This document shows positions 32,639-44,615 of a stretch of 64,000 nt of DNA, piece by piece. Under the pieces are notes generated by a model that saw only the letters and a list, made by a program, of their open reading frames with translations, ran no database searches and was not told the origin of the DNA. Position 1 is the stretch's first letter. Each line of letters starts with the position of its first letter. Origin of the DNA: Porpolomopsis calyptriformis (lineage: Eukaryota; Basidiomycota; Agaricomycetes; Agaricales; Hygrophoraceae); the NCBI GenBank assembly GCA_951640195.1, contig OX621169.1:124001-188000 (forward strand), given 5' to 3'. Position numbers and translations under genes: made by a program.

Positions 32639-35600
32639 ATGTTAACAGAAAATTTAACTGTTCTAACTCTTGCAGAAATATGTAAAGAAGTTTGACGTTT
32701 TTGCCATATTCCGTCTCATGTCGTTAAACGCAGACAAGACATATTAAACTTTGTTGAGCAAATCGGCAATAATTCCCTTATATATTCTCTTGAAACTTTG
32801 GCATTAGAAAAAAAGAAGATAAAACAAAGTAACAGAAAACTACAGACGTTGAATAGGAAACAGAAATTCGTTGAAGAACAAAGGGAGCACCAAGTGTTGC
32901 GGAAGCTAGAAGAAAGAGAGGATGATGTGAGGAGCACTGAGCAATATCTCGAATTGCCCAGCCATGAGGAGGTCAATGAGTGCTATCATCGATTTTTCAT
33001 AGCCTCAGGATCTCCTGCCGTTTTGTCAGTAGTCTGCGCTGTTTGTGTGAGGGAGGTCAATGAAAGGCAGGATAAAGTAGTGATTCAATCATTAAATAAC
33101 ATCCCAAATCTGCATCGACTCATTCCTATAAAGAAACTTCCCGCGCATGAAATCTATGGACAAATGTTACTGGAACCTCATGGCGTCATGGGGGACAGAG
33201 TGAATATATGTGGAGATTGTATGAAGGACTTACAAGATGACATTGCAATGCCTCCTCGACTGTCACTTGCTAATAATCTGTGGGTCGGCAAGATTCCCTA
33301 GCAACTCGACCAACTTACATTGCTAGAGCAATTGCTCATTGCGCATCTGTATCCACGAGTTTATGTATTCAAATTGTATCCCAAGGCATTCGTTCGAGGT
33401 TTGGATGGATCCACACTCCAACGAGGTATGCGCGGGAATGTCAGCACCTATAAACTCGATATAGATGGTGTTGCTTCCATGGTCAAAGGTAGTCTGATGC
33501 CTCGACCGCCGTCTATACTTGCCTCAATTATCTCCATCACGTTTGTCGGTATAGGTACTTTGCCAAGCCAACGGATACATAAGATCTTTCATGTTCATCG
33601 AAATGCCATGTTACAGGCTTTACGATGGTTGAAGATTAACAATATGAAGTACTATGGAAAAGTTAATATCGATATAGTTCAATTGAACAGCTTACCAGAG
33701 GATAGTGTACCGCCTGAGATTCTGGCCATCATTCAACAGACGACTGATACAGATGTGATTGATCAAGAAAATGTGGGCTATGTTCGAACAGAAAATGAGC
33801 TCCCTGGTAACAATTGAAATTAATCTCATGAATGACTTACTAATTCTAATCTTGATAGATGACATGCTTCCAGATATACCAGCTGGTGGTCCGATGAATC
33901 CAATGTTGGGGTCAGAAAATGATCTGGGTATTTCATATTATTGTATTTGGATGTTCGAGGAAAAAACTAACGGATTGTATCCAATTAAGCTACTGAGCCA
34001 GATGTCATACCATTGCAGATCTCTGGTAGCGTCAACACTGACCTCACAAAATTAACCACAAATGAAATGATGGCTTGGGGGCTAGCCAATCTGTCCACTG
34101 ATGCCCAAGAAGGACACTACCTCATCAGACATGGACGAAAGCCAGTAAACGATTTTCGTCAACATCAATATGCTCTACCAGAATCTGGTGAACTTACCAA
34201 ATGAGAAAACCTGTTCGAGAAAGCATTTCCGTGTCTCTACCCTTATGGCACAGGTGGAATCGAAGGCGATCAACCTGTCAAGGTTGATTTCAGTCAGCAC
34301 ATACGATGGAGTCTTCAATATTTTGACTGTCGGTTTCGGAAACATGAAATATTCCCGTTTCTGACTTTCAGTATCCTACAAAGACGGCAGGCTTTAGGAT
34401 CCGCTCGGATTCAAATGCGTCGCAAAAATTTTGAAGAGGAAGCCTGTATAATGTCCTCAGTGACTGCGGAAAAGCTTGCAAAAGCTTAAAGAGAAGAAGA
34501 AAAAGGTTTACCTGTATCAGATCCGGCTATTAGGCTATTGAAAAAACACGCACATTCTGGTATTGGTCGTGTTATGGGCTCGGATCAATCTCATTATCAG
34601 CTCTGTAGTCAGATTTGGTCAACTACAATATCAAAAGGCCCTCCATCTTTATGGATCACAATAAATCCTAGCGACATCCATGACCCAATCGCCCAAATTT
34701 TTGTGGGAGAAAACATCGACCTCGATAACTTCATTTCTACCATGGGACCCAATAAAGAACAACAAGCGAAAAACATAGCAGCTGATCCCTATGCAGCTGC
34801 TAAGTTTTTTCATTTTATTATACGACTTATACTCGAAACGCTTTTTCAGGTCAAAGTTATGCAACATAAAGTCAGGAGCAGCAAAGGAATACTCGGTCGC
34901 GTTTCAGCTTACTTTGGAACAGTGGAATCACAAGGCCACGGAACCCTTCATCTCCACTTCTTGGTATGGCTCTGGCACACACCAAGTGCGGATGAATTGT
35001 CTATTCTTCTGAAGACTGAGATATTTTGAGTGCGTGTATTGGCCTACATTTGAGCTAATTTACATGCCTATTTACCAGGATTAGAGTCAGTGGAAAGCGT
35101 AAAAGAAATTCCCAAAGATAACGAAATTGCTTATAATTGACCCCCGCATCCAGAATCGCCAAATTATCAAGAACAACTTAACTATTTTGAACTTCAGTTG
35201 GCTCGAACGGAACAGGTCCATACCTGTAAGCCACGCCGATGTTTGTTTCCAGATAAACATGGCATCTTCAAGTGCAAACATAGGGCTCCATTCAAATGCT
35301 CAGCTGAAGATTTCGTTAGCGAAACGGGAGAATGGGGACTGAAACGCTTGTATCCTTATATCAACGGGTGGATACCTGGAGTCCTTATAAATGCGCGATG
35401 CAACAACGATGGTAAATTATTGACCAACGGAGCAGATACGAAGAACATCACATTCTATGTAACGTCATATGCTGCAAAAAAGCAAGGAAAGATTCACAAT
35501 CTATCCGCTGTTCTCGTGAAGGCTTATGTGTATCACCTCAATCATAACGACTCAAGTAGGTTTGAAAACCTTCGCAAAGAACAGAGACTTCTCATCTTCC

Positions 35601-38600
35601 AAATCATACACGCTATAAATTGAGAACAAGAGCTTGCGGCACCCATGGTTATGTCTTATCTTATGGGCTGGGGAGATGTCTATCGATCGCATTACTATAC
35701 ACCCATTTTCTGGTCATCGTTTGTCAGTACTCTGTTCCAAAAATTCCCTTATCTGAAGCAAACGAACTTGTATGTATCTGAATCTATCTTATTGTTTATA
35801 CTTACCATCTTATATAGTAACAAAACACAATCAAACAACGTCATCGACAAAGGAGAAGTACATGTAGAACATTCAGCTCAGTAAGTTTATTTGTCATGAT
35901 TAATTATGAGTGCGCGTTTATGAAAATACAACTCATGGTTCATCAGCGATGCAATGGATCTACAACATGACAATTACGATCCGTACGCGCAAAACGAACT
36001 GCAAGAAGCTGTTGAAGTGGAGGTATGTAACTTCCAAGCATATCATCACTATCAAATGTACTAAACGTGTATTTGACAGAATAGCAATGATCTCGTAACA
36101 TTAGATGTTGACTCGAGTGGGAAAGTGTTCACAAAGTCGCAAGTAACTGACTACCAGTTTCGTGGAGATGAACTTTCAAAATATAATGTATTGGAGTTTT
36201 TTGTCGATACATATGAAGAAGTTATATCTCTACATGAACACCGCCTTCAAAAACAGAAGTCAAACGAAGGGTATACAGACCCTTCGAACGGTCCTGGTCG
36301 GCCTAAAAACGAACATATCCTGTACCTAGCGAATCATCTGAAACACGAGCTAGTGCAGCATGTTATGCGAACAAAGGATCACAATAATCTACCAAATTTA
36401 ATTGGACACTATTTTCCACAGCGGGATGATCTAGAGACTTACGATTTTTATTGCGCCAGTATGCTTTTACTTCTCAAACCTTGGCGCAATATCCAAACAG
36501 ATCTCAAATCACAAACTCAATCATGGGAGTCTGCTTTCCATGACTTTATGTTCACCACTCCCAAAAATTATCAAAACATACTATCAGGAATTCAGTACAT
36601 TCACAATTGCGAGACAGCTGCTATGGAACAATGTACAGATGAAGATGCGCGATTGGAACATGATTATCAAACTGCGCAAGCACAACATAGTGAAGATGAT
36701 GATTCCAAGATGTCCGAAGATGTAGTGGGGTTAGAAAAAGAGGTCTTCATGGAAGAAGGACTGGAAAATCTAATAGAGTCAGCAACACCATGGAGAGAAG
36801 CTATCCACAGATGATTGGCAGTAGAGACAGCGAAACAGGCACATATCTTTCATAACAATACAATTCCCTGGAGCATAGGACACTCGAATGTGATGAACGC
36901 TACTGGAGACGATTTACAACGGTTACAATTCTGGAAAGCTCAAATGAAAGGAGACATTGCAAGACAAAACATAACGTACGAAGATTCAACTATCAGTGAT
37001 ACTGCAGTCATAACGCAAACAACTTCTATCCAAATGGATCCTAAAATAAAACTAGTTGCAGTAAATGAAGATTTTCCTGAGGATCCGATGTCAGAACCTG
37101 CGTTACCACCAGTTGATGTTTCGCTGCTCACCTCCGATCAATCTCAAGCATATCACATCGTATGTTGGCATCTCGAACAAACTCTGGCAGGAAACGTGCC
37201 ACCTCCTCTTTGCATGATAATGTATGGCGAGGGTGGGACAGGGAAATCGAGAGTTATACAAACAGTGACCGAAAATTTTCAGCAAAAAGCTGTACCATAT
37301 ATACTCTTGAAAGTGGTATATACTGGTATCGCTGCTTCATTGATTAAAGGGAAAACGACTCACTCCATCAGTCAAATTTCCCTCTGGTCCTCTGCCGTCA
37401 TGAGCGATGAAACAAAAAGAAAATTACAACAATTTTGGCGCAACATTTCATACCTGGTCATTGATGAATACTCAATGTTATCGAAAACCTTTCTAGCCTA
37501 GTTGTCTCGTAATATCACTATCGCTGTTGCAGAAACTAGTCAAGAAAGTGAACATTCTTTCGGAGGGATCAATGTTATCTTATGTGGGGACTTACACCAA
37601 TTCCCCCCTGTTGCCTCATCCATCCGAGAAGCTCTGTTTCATCCTGTAGGACCTCTGGACTCCATGGACTCCCAGTTAGGTCACGCCATATATCATGAAT
37701 TCCAAACAGTTATTATTCTGAAAGAACAACATCGTATCATAGACCCTGTTTGGATGGAATTTTTGCGTCATCTTAGGGAAGGGAATGTACAAGAACATCA
37801 CATACATATGCTGAAGAACCAGGTGATAGAGAATCCACAGACACCTACTATGGACTTTGATTCACATCCCTGGAATGAAGCACCGTTAGTGACCCCACAA
37901 CATGTGGTCAGAATACAATGGAATGCAGCTGCTCTTAGAAAATGGTGTCGCGATTTGAACCAGCGATTGTATATTTGTCAAGCTGAAGACACATTCAAAG
38001 GACGACTGCTGTCATTGCCTAAAAGATACGCAGTAGCTATCCAAAAAAAAGATGAAGGATGAAGAAAACGGAGAGACTTACCACAAAGGATCGAATTTGC
38101 TGTTGGCATGCAAGTAATAGTCACCCGTAACATCGAAACAGACCTCGATGTTGCAAACGGAGCGCGTGGTGAAATAGTTGATATTATTTTGCATCCAGAA
38201 GAACTCCCAATAGGAGAAGGACCCATCATAAAACTGACGTACCTCCCAACTTACATCCTCGTGAAATTGACATGCACATGAGCTACCAAACTAGAAGGGC
38301 TTGAGGAAGCTGTCATCCCTGTTGAACCAGCAACTATCAAGTTCCAGATCAAAGTAAAAAAACCAGGAAACAACCAGCTTGTGACTCGAACTATTTCTTG
38401 AAGACAATATCCTATGATGGGAGCATATGCATTTACAGACTATCACTCACAGGGTCAAACCATATCACACGTCATCATTGACATTGCCAAACTGCCGACA
38501 GGATTGCTGACCCTCTTCAACTTATATGTTGCCCTTTCATGAAGTTCCGGCCATTCAACAATTTGTTTACTGTGAGATTTCGATGAAAACATCTTTAAAC

Positions 38601-38721
38601 ATACACATTCGACATCCCTTTTGACAGAAGATGACAGATTAGAGAAACTAAATGCATTCACTATACTTTGGTGGGAGAAGATGATGGACTTAACAGATTC
38701 ATCCACTACAGTCACTCATTA
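32639..38721 (+). pseudogene. Helitron Rep/Pif1-like helicase gene, broken
   Basis: The frame begins MLTENLTVLTLAEICKEV at 32639. A DUF6570-like Cys-rich part follows (32990-33300), then the Helitron-like N-terminal Rep domain with the HUH-type motif HLHFLVWL (about 34955) and a Tyr motif YVTSYAAKKQ (about 35457). A Pif1-family helicase completes it: Walker A GEGGTGKS (37230), Walker B YLVIDEYSM (37450), GDLHQFPPV (37590) and the late motif HSQGQTISHVIIDI (38445). Introns appear at 33809-33858 and near 33930-34015. Stops at 33299, 34202, 35027, 35621, 37499, 38060, 38279, 38399 and 38540 are mostly TGA where Arg fits. Some segments around 34480 and 35030-35140 are also damaged. Confidence 0.85.
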
Positions 38722-38849
38722 GAAACATTCACGTATTGTGTATCTATTTTTAATTATAAAAAGACATGTGATCTAGGAACCATCAAAAAAAAACTCAGAA
38801 TTTGCAACCATTGTCGAAGGCCAGAAACCTTGCAAGCAAGGTAACCTGA

Positions 38850-39383
38850 AAAAGACAATAAGTGATGTGAAAATATTTATATTCTTTTCAGTGATCAAAT
38901 AACCAAGTCACTGCAAAGCAGTGCCTCACTGAAAACTTGTGAGTGCCAGATACAGTGAGTTAGTCACTACTTTTCGGTGCAACAGTGATCAAATCACTAC
39001 TTATCATTGATTTTACTAACTGTAATGAAGTACGGAGACCTCAGAATAACAGTAGGGACAGATAGGCAGCCAATGCAGCCATTAAAGTGCATTCATTTTC
39101 ACCACAAATGTGTTCATTCATAATATTGTTACATGTACGGCAGGAAGCGCGAGAGACTCATATAAAGTGCGGGGTATGAACACTGGCTGTAGAAGATACA
39201 GGATCGGCGAGGCCCAATTAAATCAACTGGAGTGGATCTTCCAGCCCCGATACACCCACTCCTACGCACGACATCGTACAACGAATCACCTGAAAAGGTG
39301 CATGCTAGTGACCATCGAGTGGGAGACACACAAAGGAGCCTTGAGGGGGTCACACTTTAAGAACGATGTTGGTGTCAGCAAGA
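38850..39383. repeat. Spacer with CAGTGATCAAAT/TCACT palindromes
   Basis: No gene is seen. CAGTGATCAAAT...GTCACTG (38891-38916), CACTGCAAAGCAGTG (38912-38926), AGTGAGTTAGTCACT and CAGTGATCAAATCACT (38983-38999) are short inverted repeats packed in about 110 bp just after the Helitron candidate end. They could be the true terminus or part of another element. Confidence 0.4.
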
Positions 39384-39452
39384 TAGAGTGGGCGCCGGCA
39401 AGTGCCATGGAGGGATGTACATCGGTCCATGGCACTTGCCGGCGCCCCTCTA
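39384..39452. repeat. Strong 27-bp hairpin in the SMG6-like gene 3' region
   Basis: Arms 39384-39411 and 39426-39452 pair over 27 positions with a single 1-nt bulge and a 14-nt loop. The core is GGCGCCGGCAAGTGCCATGG. It lies 26 bp after the stop codon of the reverse-strand SMG6-like gene, so it would be in its 3' UTR or mark its end. Confidence 0.75.
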
Positions 39453-39478
39453 TTTTCCTGACAATGGCGTGATACAGA

Positions 39479-42400
39479 TCAAGTACCAGCCGCAAGGATA
39501 GCTGCAAGGTCCTTCTCGCTGGCTGCTGGAAGTTGCCTCGAACGAGCTTTTAAACGTACTGTGACAAGCGTACATCCTTACCTATCAGCACTCCCCAACA
39601 CAGAGCGTTACAAGCTGTCACTCACGATTCCGGTCCAGACTAAGCAAGACCACTTTGACTGCTTTCCCCGTAACATCTACTGCTTTTCCCACACCGTCAG
39701 ACTTGAGCATCGAGGACCGATCAACCCAGTGCTCGTCTTGCCAGATCGCTGCCTTCAAAATCAGATCGTCCATATTCTGATCGCGCGACTGCTCGTCTCG
39801 GAAATCCACCTGCTCGGTTCGTACACTTATTGTCGCTAGGTAGTTGCCCTTTGAGGTTTGCACCTTTAGTGAGGTCGAGTGAGAGCGTATGTGGGAGGAG
39901 ACGTATGCCAGTGCGGCCACCGCGGCTTCACCCAGCTGCGAAGGGTTCGAGGAGAGCCCGTCGAGCTCCATGATGACTGGAAGCGGGATGACTACTGTCC
40001 AGCGAAGACTTTCGACGACGGAGGTAAACATCGGTAGTGATGAGAGGAGGATGTTGGTGTCGATGACGAGAACAGTGTACCCTGGCAAGATGGATAGTGA
40101 AGGAAGCTTTCGCAGTCTTTGCGGCCGCGCTCGACGTGATGGCGGCGAACGTGATAGCGGTGGAGATGCCACAGTGCCACGTTGGACTGACTGCAGCAGA
40201 TTTCGCAGATAACGCCGTCTTGCCTAAATGGGACCTGAGATATTAAAGTAGGACATGTAAAGAGGAAAACATACCTTTAGAGCCCTCACAGCTTCATTGT
40301 CATCTTCGTCATCCTCGCTCTCCTCTTCTGATGTGTTATCGCCCGCACTGTCCTCGTCCACGTCCATCGAATTATCTGCCCATCTTCTTCCCAAGCGCCG
40401 TTTTTCTTCTTCCTCCCGCTCGATTCTATCTTCTTCTCTCCATAACTTCACCTTCGCCTCCAAGGCCCCCTGTACCCTCCACTCCTTCGTCCCATCTATC
40501 CAATCGAACCCTTCAACCATATTCACCATAGTAATACCACATCTCAGCAACCTGACCCATCTCCTTTCATTCTCGCTCTTCCGCCTTCCCTCGGCATTCC
40601 ACCTCTCCCCATCCTCCTCCTCTCCCTCTCCGTCTTCGATGACCCCATCCGTCATCTCCCAAGCCTCACACTTGTCAAGCACCTCAATCTCCGGCTTCCT
40701 CTCTTCTCCACTCTTCCAGAACCCTCTTTCATACACCCTCCGCCCCACCCACTCCATCCCGCGCAAACACCAATCCTCAGGCAACGGCGGCGCACACCCA
40801 CTTGTCAGCATCGCCCACCGCTCACCCTGTACTCTCCCCTGCATCTGCGACGTCATTATGTGTTTTGGTACGGTTGCCAGGAACGCTGCGAGAGACTCCC
40901 ATGGCACACTCCTCTCGAGCACTTCAATCGTGGCAGGGTGCTTGAGCATCGTAGCGAGGAAGGTAAGCAAAACAGTGAGGTATGGGTTGAGACTCCAGCG
41001 CGCGAACTGTGACGCCTTGCGACTGGGGTGTTGTAGAACATGTGTTAGCATGGCAAATGTGAGCTGCAGAGCAAGCTTGAACGACAGTGGGTGTTCGGAC
41101 ATGTCAATAGCATCTGAGAGTGACAGAGCGGGGGATGTTTGCTGGAAGGCTGTAGGCACACCGTCACCATCCACATCCATTTTGTCCTCCTCCACCATTC
41201 GTTTGGCCATTACCCGCATTCCAGGGCCCATCGAGTTCTCCCCTCTCCCCCCCAGGGCGCCACGTTTCTTGAGCACGCCGTTTGGCTTCCCATACTCTAA
41301 CACCGCGCTAATATTAATTACAGCCATCATCACCCACTCGCGTTCTTCAGCGCCTTCGATCTCAAGGCGTTCGACGAACCGAGCAAGCGTAGGTTGAAAA
41401 TCATCCAGTTGGATGTTAGTGAAGAGCATGCCGTGCAAGAGCACAAAGAGCTCTGGGGCGCGTGTGTCCGGAAGCGAGCGCCTCACTTGAGCAGGTGCAG
41501 ACCACAATGGGAGAATGGATTCGCGAGAGGTCATGAACGGATGTAAGGTTGTCATGCTATCAAATGGAAGACGGTGTGACATAGCTAGACTAGAGGGGGA
41601 AAAAAAAGAAAGGTACGAACCTTCTTACGAAATGATAAATCCCACGCAGCTCTTCTCCTTCGACCTCTCGACTCAGCAAGCCTAAATGATGATGCAACTT
41701 CCCTGTTCCAGGTGCATCCACCAACCCTGCTGCGTACCAATCCCGAGCAATCCCTCGCCAACGCTCCTTCTCTGGTTCGACATCCAACAGTCGTGCTGCG
41801 GCGAGTCCCACGCTCGGCGAGTCACCATCAGCAATCCGCGCAGCGGGCACGTCGCTCAAAGATTTAGATCCGCAACTGGACGCTTTCACTTTCGGCTCAT
41901 CCACGGAAGAAAGGGAGGTGGTGGCGGCGGCGGCGGCGGCGGCAGCTTTTGCCACATGCGAGACAGCGTCTGTGGTGAGTGCGGAAGTAGATCTGATGCC
42001 CCCGGTGACCATAGCCGCCACCGCCATCCTATACCTTGCCAAATCGCCCAAGGCTTCTAGCCACCCGCCCTTGAAAGTAGAGAGGGTGGGTTCCTCGAGA
42101 AGTCCGGTGTAAAACGTATATGCATAATAGATAAAGTCCTGGAGATGCTCAAGGGCGAGTGGAGAGGTAAAGGAGGCGCGCCGGAGAGACTCGAGCATCT
42201 TGTGGAATGCGTATGTCCATAAACGAATGATGATGTTGTATTTGGTGGGGATGTTGCGCAAGGAAGCGGGTACACTAGGCGCAAGTGAGATTTCGAGGAG
42301 GTTATGGATAAGTTCCGCCAGCCTAGGTGGGCGTCAACACCGCGATGAAGAAGATGGAATTATAGGGAGACACCTTTTATGATTTTCGATTTGTTTCCTC

Positions 42401-43443
42401 CATTTTTCCCATTCCAAATCGCAGTCAGCAACTTCCTTCCCTTTTAACATGACTCTGTTCTCCTCTGTGCCATCGTCTGCATCTTCTTGTTTCACCTTGT
42501 CTTCCAAGGCTGAAATGGTACGATAGAGTCTCTTGAGTTGGAGAGCAAAGATATTGGTGCTCGACTCCTCGTTGGGTCTGCCCTGTCTCTCAAACAACGC
42601 CGAAGACGCCGAAGAGTCGTCGGTGTTGGAGGAAAGGGTGAAGTTCGAGGACGCGACGGAGTTGGCGTAAGAAGAAGTAGAGGATGCGGAGAGATAGTCC
42701 GCTGAGGACTTTGGTGTGGGGGTGGGCCGACCATGTGGGCGTGCGAGCACGGCGAACCGAACAGGGTCATCTTTGCGATGATCAAATAACTGACGGGAGG
42801 GCACCTCGCGTGAGCCGCCGTTGGGGCCTCTTGGAACGTAGGAGCTGCTGGCAGTGTCAGATATGGATTCCGGTTCTGCTGAATGTCGCATGGGGACGGA
42901 ATCAGTTTCTGGGTTGAAAAGCTTAGGATTGTGCCTCTTGGATGGAGGAGAGGTACGTGGGGTGGGTGATGATGATATTTTGAGGCGGCGGGAAAAGTCG
43001 TCGGGGTCGGCTTCGGCACGAAAAACAGCATGATGTGGGTTGGGGTGATGTTTTCGAGGGGAGGTAGAGGTTAATCGAGTCGGAGAAGTCGGTGGAGATT
43101 GCATTGGTGATTTCTCCTGGGATCGAGTGGGGATAGGCGGGGGGGGAGGCCTTTCTGCTCTCTCCCGAGGACGAGTTGCACTAGAAGAAAATGAAGATGA
43201 TGTAGGATGAGAAAGAACAAGAACGTACGCAGCTGTCCTTCGCTGAAAGGCAATCACTCTCTCCGCAAGGTCGGTTGGGGCGGGTACTCTTTGTTGATCG
43301 CGTTCCTTGGTGGATTTCCTCGGAGGTTTGGTGTGATCGTCGCTGGCAGGGTCAAGATGCATTGCGAAAGAGAAGAAAGAGAGATTGCTGCGGGGATGAA
43401 AGAGTCTGTCTTGCGTCGAGAGTCGAGGCGAATACCGCAGCAA
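39479..43443 (-). CDS. SMG6/EST1-like protein with C-terminal PIN domain
   Basis: Six exons: 43229-43443, 42374-43180, 41621-42322, 40275-41556, 39626-40223 and 39479-39558. They total 3684 nt, 1227 aa in frame. After a Ser/Pro-rich disordered N-terminus comes a helical EST1/SMG-type part (RDWYAAGLVDAPGTGKLHHHLGLLSR, given in two exons; PELFVLLHGMLFTNIQLDDF). An acidic stretch (about residues 970-1000) and a PIN nuclease domain (from about 1048) follow. PIN acidic residues are visible: D1057 in VIDTNIL, E1088 in IMELDG, D1154/D1155 in NMDDLIL. SMG6 proteins cut mRNA in nonsense-mediated decay, and EST1 proteins act at telomeres; which applies here is inference. The start could instead be the Met at 43362. 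An Ala repeat (GCG/GCC run near 41930) is present. Confidence 0.82.
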
Positions 43444-43563
43444 AACTGGTCAACCACTCGAAACCTCTCCTGCTGCGGACAGTCCGACTCCAGCCACCAG
43501 TCGATCATCTAATCACGTTATCATCATGTGATCATGAGAATAAATTGCTATATTCGGTCTTGG

Positions 43564-44473
43564 CTATGTCACTCGCACAAACCAAGGAGTGATTATCCCG
43601 TTCAGTCTCCTGAAAAACAATGCACCAAACCTGATCGGCAGCTCTTTCCCGTTCCACTGATCGACGACCCTTACAATCTTGTCATCATCATCCAAATCCA
43701 CGGTGACGATCGACTCGATCGCCTGTTGAAGGGTGGGTCTGACGGGCGCGCCCAATGACCAATGACAAACATACCTTCTTATACGCGAACAATGCGAAAG
43801 TGTATTCCTGTCTTTGGGAATAAACGAGACGATTCGGAGAGTGCGTGGATGCCATCACTCGACGACTGAGTGTCTCCGACCCGGAAAACAGCTTGGCCTA
43901 AGGGAATGATATAGGGTCAGTGCTGTGAGGTCGTCAACCTGCATCATACCAAAAGAAACCACTGTGTAAAATCAGTACATGAGCGGAGACTGCCTAGATA
44001 TATCACCTTACCTGGGCTACGTATTCGTCAGACCCCTCGCACTTTACCAGAGGGTCCTGCGTGATGATTCTCAGTGAATGGATGGCAAGGATGACGGTGC
44101 AAGACCACCTCACCTCAAATATCGCATCTTTTCTCCACCGCCGTCCAAGGTTTTCGAGCGTCGGTCTGCAACAATACAACTCTTTTAAATCGTCCATTAC
44201 CCGTTCATGATCGGCAGAGAGTTCTGTGTGACTGGAACGCCGCTCGTGAGCGATCCCAGGATGCCTCTGTCTCATCGCCGCCGCCGCAGGATCGGGTTCG
44301 ACGTTCACACTCGAATAATGCGCCGCGCCTGCCACCGATTGTAGCAGGGCTGGTGTGGGCACGGCCAACGGTAAGATGGACGGGTGGTATGTGTGCGAAG
44401 GAGGCGAAGCAGGCCTGTGAATGGTAGGTGAAGCAGAACGCTGACGGTGAGCCATGAGAGCGTTAATTCCCAA
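43564..44473 (-). CDS. NTF2/SnoaL-like fold protein, uncharacterised
   Basis: Exons 44114-44473, 44012-44056, 43950-43961 (12 nt), 43775-43897 and 43564-43722 sum to 699 nt, 232 aa. A low-complexity N-terminus precedes a domain with ERVMDDLKELYCCRPT, WRKDAIFEDPLVKCEG, and IVTVDLDDDDKIVRVVDQWN. That layout (helix pair, then beta strands with a D-x-W-N turn) recalls fungal NTF2-like proteins. The 12-nt exon encodes WFLL and is supported by hydrophobic continuity with the next exon (AKLFSGSETLS). No catalytic residue can be named. The first Met used is the upstream one; a second Met follows six codons later. Confidence 0.55.
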
Positions 44474-44615
44474 ACAAGGCGACCTTGGCTGGAGTGGTGA
44501 ATGACGTCATAAATGGTAACCATTTAAGGTAATAATACACAACACAGATGGACGTGCGAGTTACGAAGAAAAAAATTACTTGGATGCATGGTCAGTACTG
44601 CATGATCCCCATCAT

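Larger units (their letters stand above)
31166..38849 (+). mobile_element. Helitron (rolling-circle transposon), degenerate
   Basis: It is defined by a Rep-helicase gene (32639-38721) and a divergent companion gene (31166-32419). A hairpin CCTTGC-aa-GCAAGG (38828-38841) followed by CTGA (38846-38849, fits CTRR) is a candidate 3' end, but the next base is A rather than the T usual for Helitrons, and the hairpin-to-end distance is short. The 5' boundary is not located; the start given is that of the companion gene. Confidence 0.75.

Noticed and set aside
39110..39472. 120-codon plus-strand frame
   Set aside because: It runs through the hairpin and the 3' end of the reverse-strand gene and has no recognisable motif.
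40297..41397. 366-codon open frame on the plus strand
   Set aside because: It is the antisense shadow of the SMG6-like exon 40275-41556, and its Ser/Pro-rich composition mirrors the acidic/basic codons of that exon.
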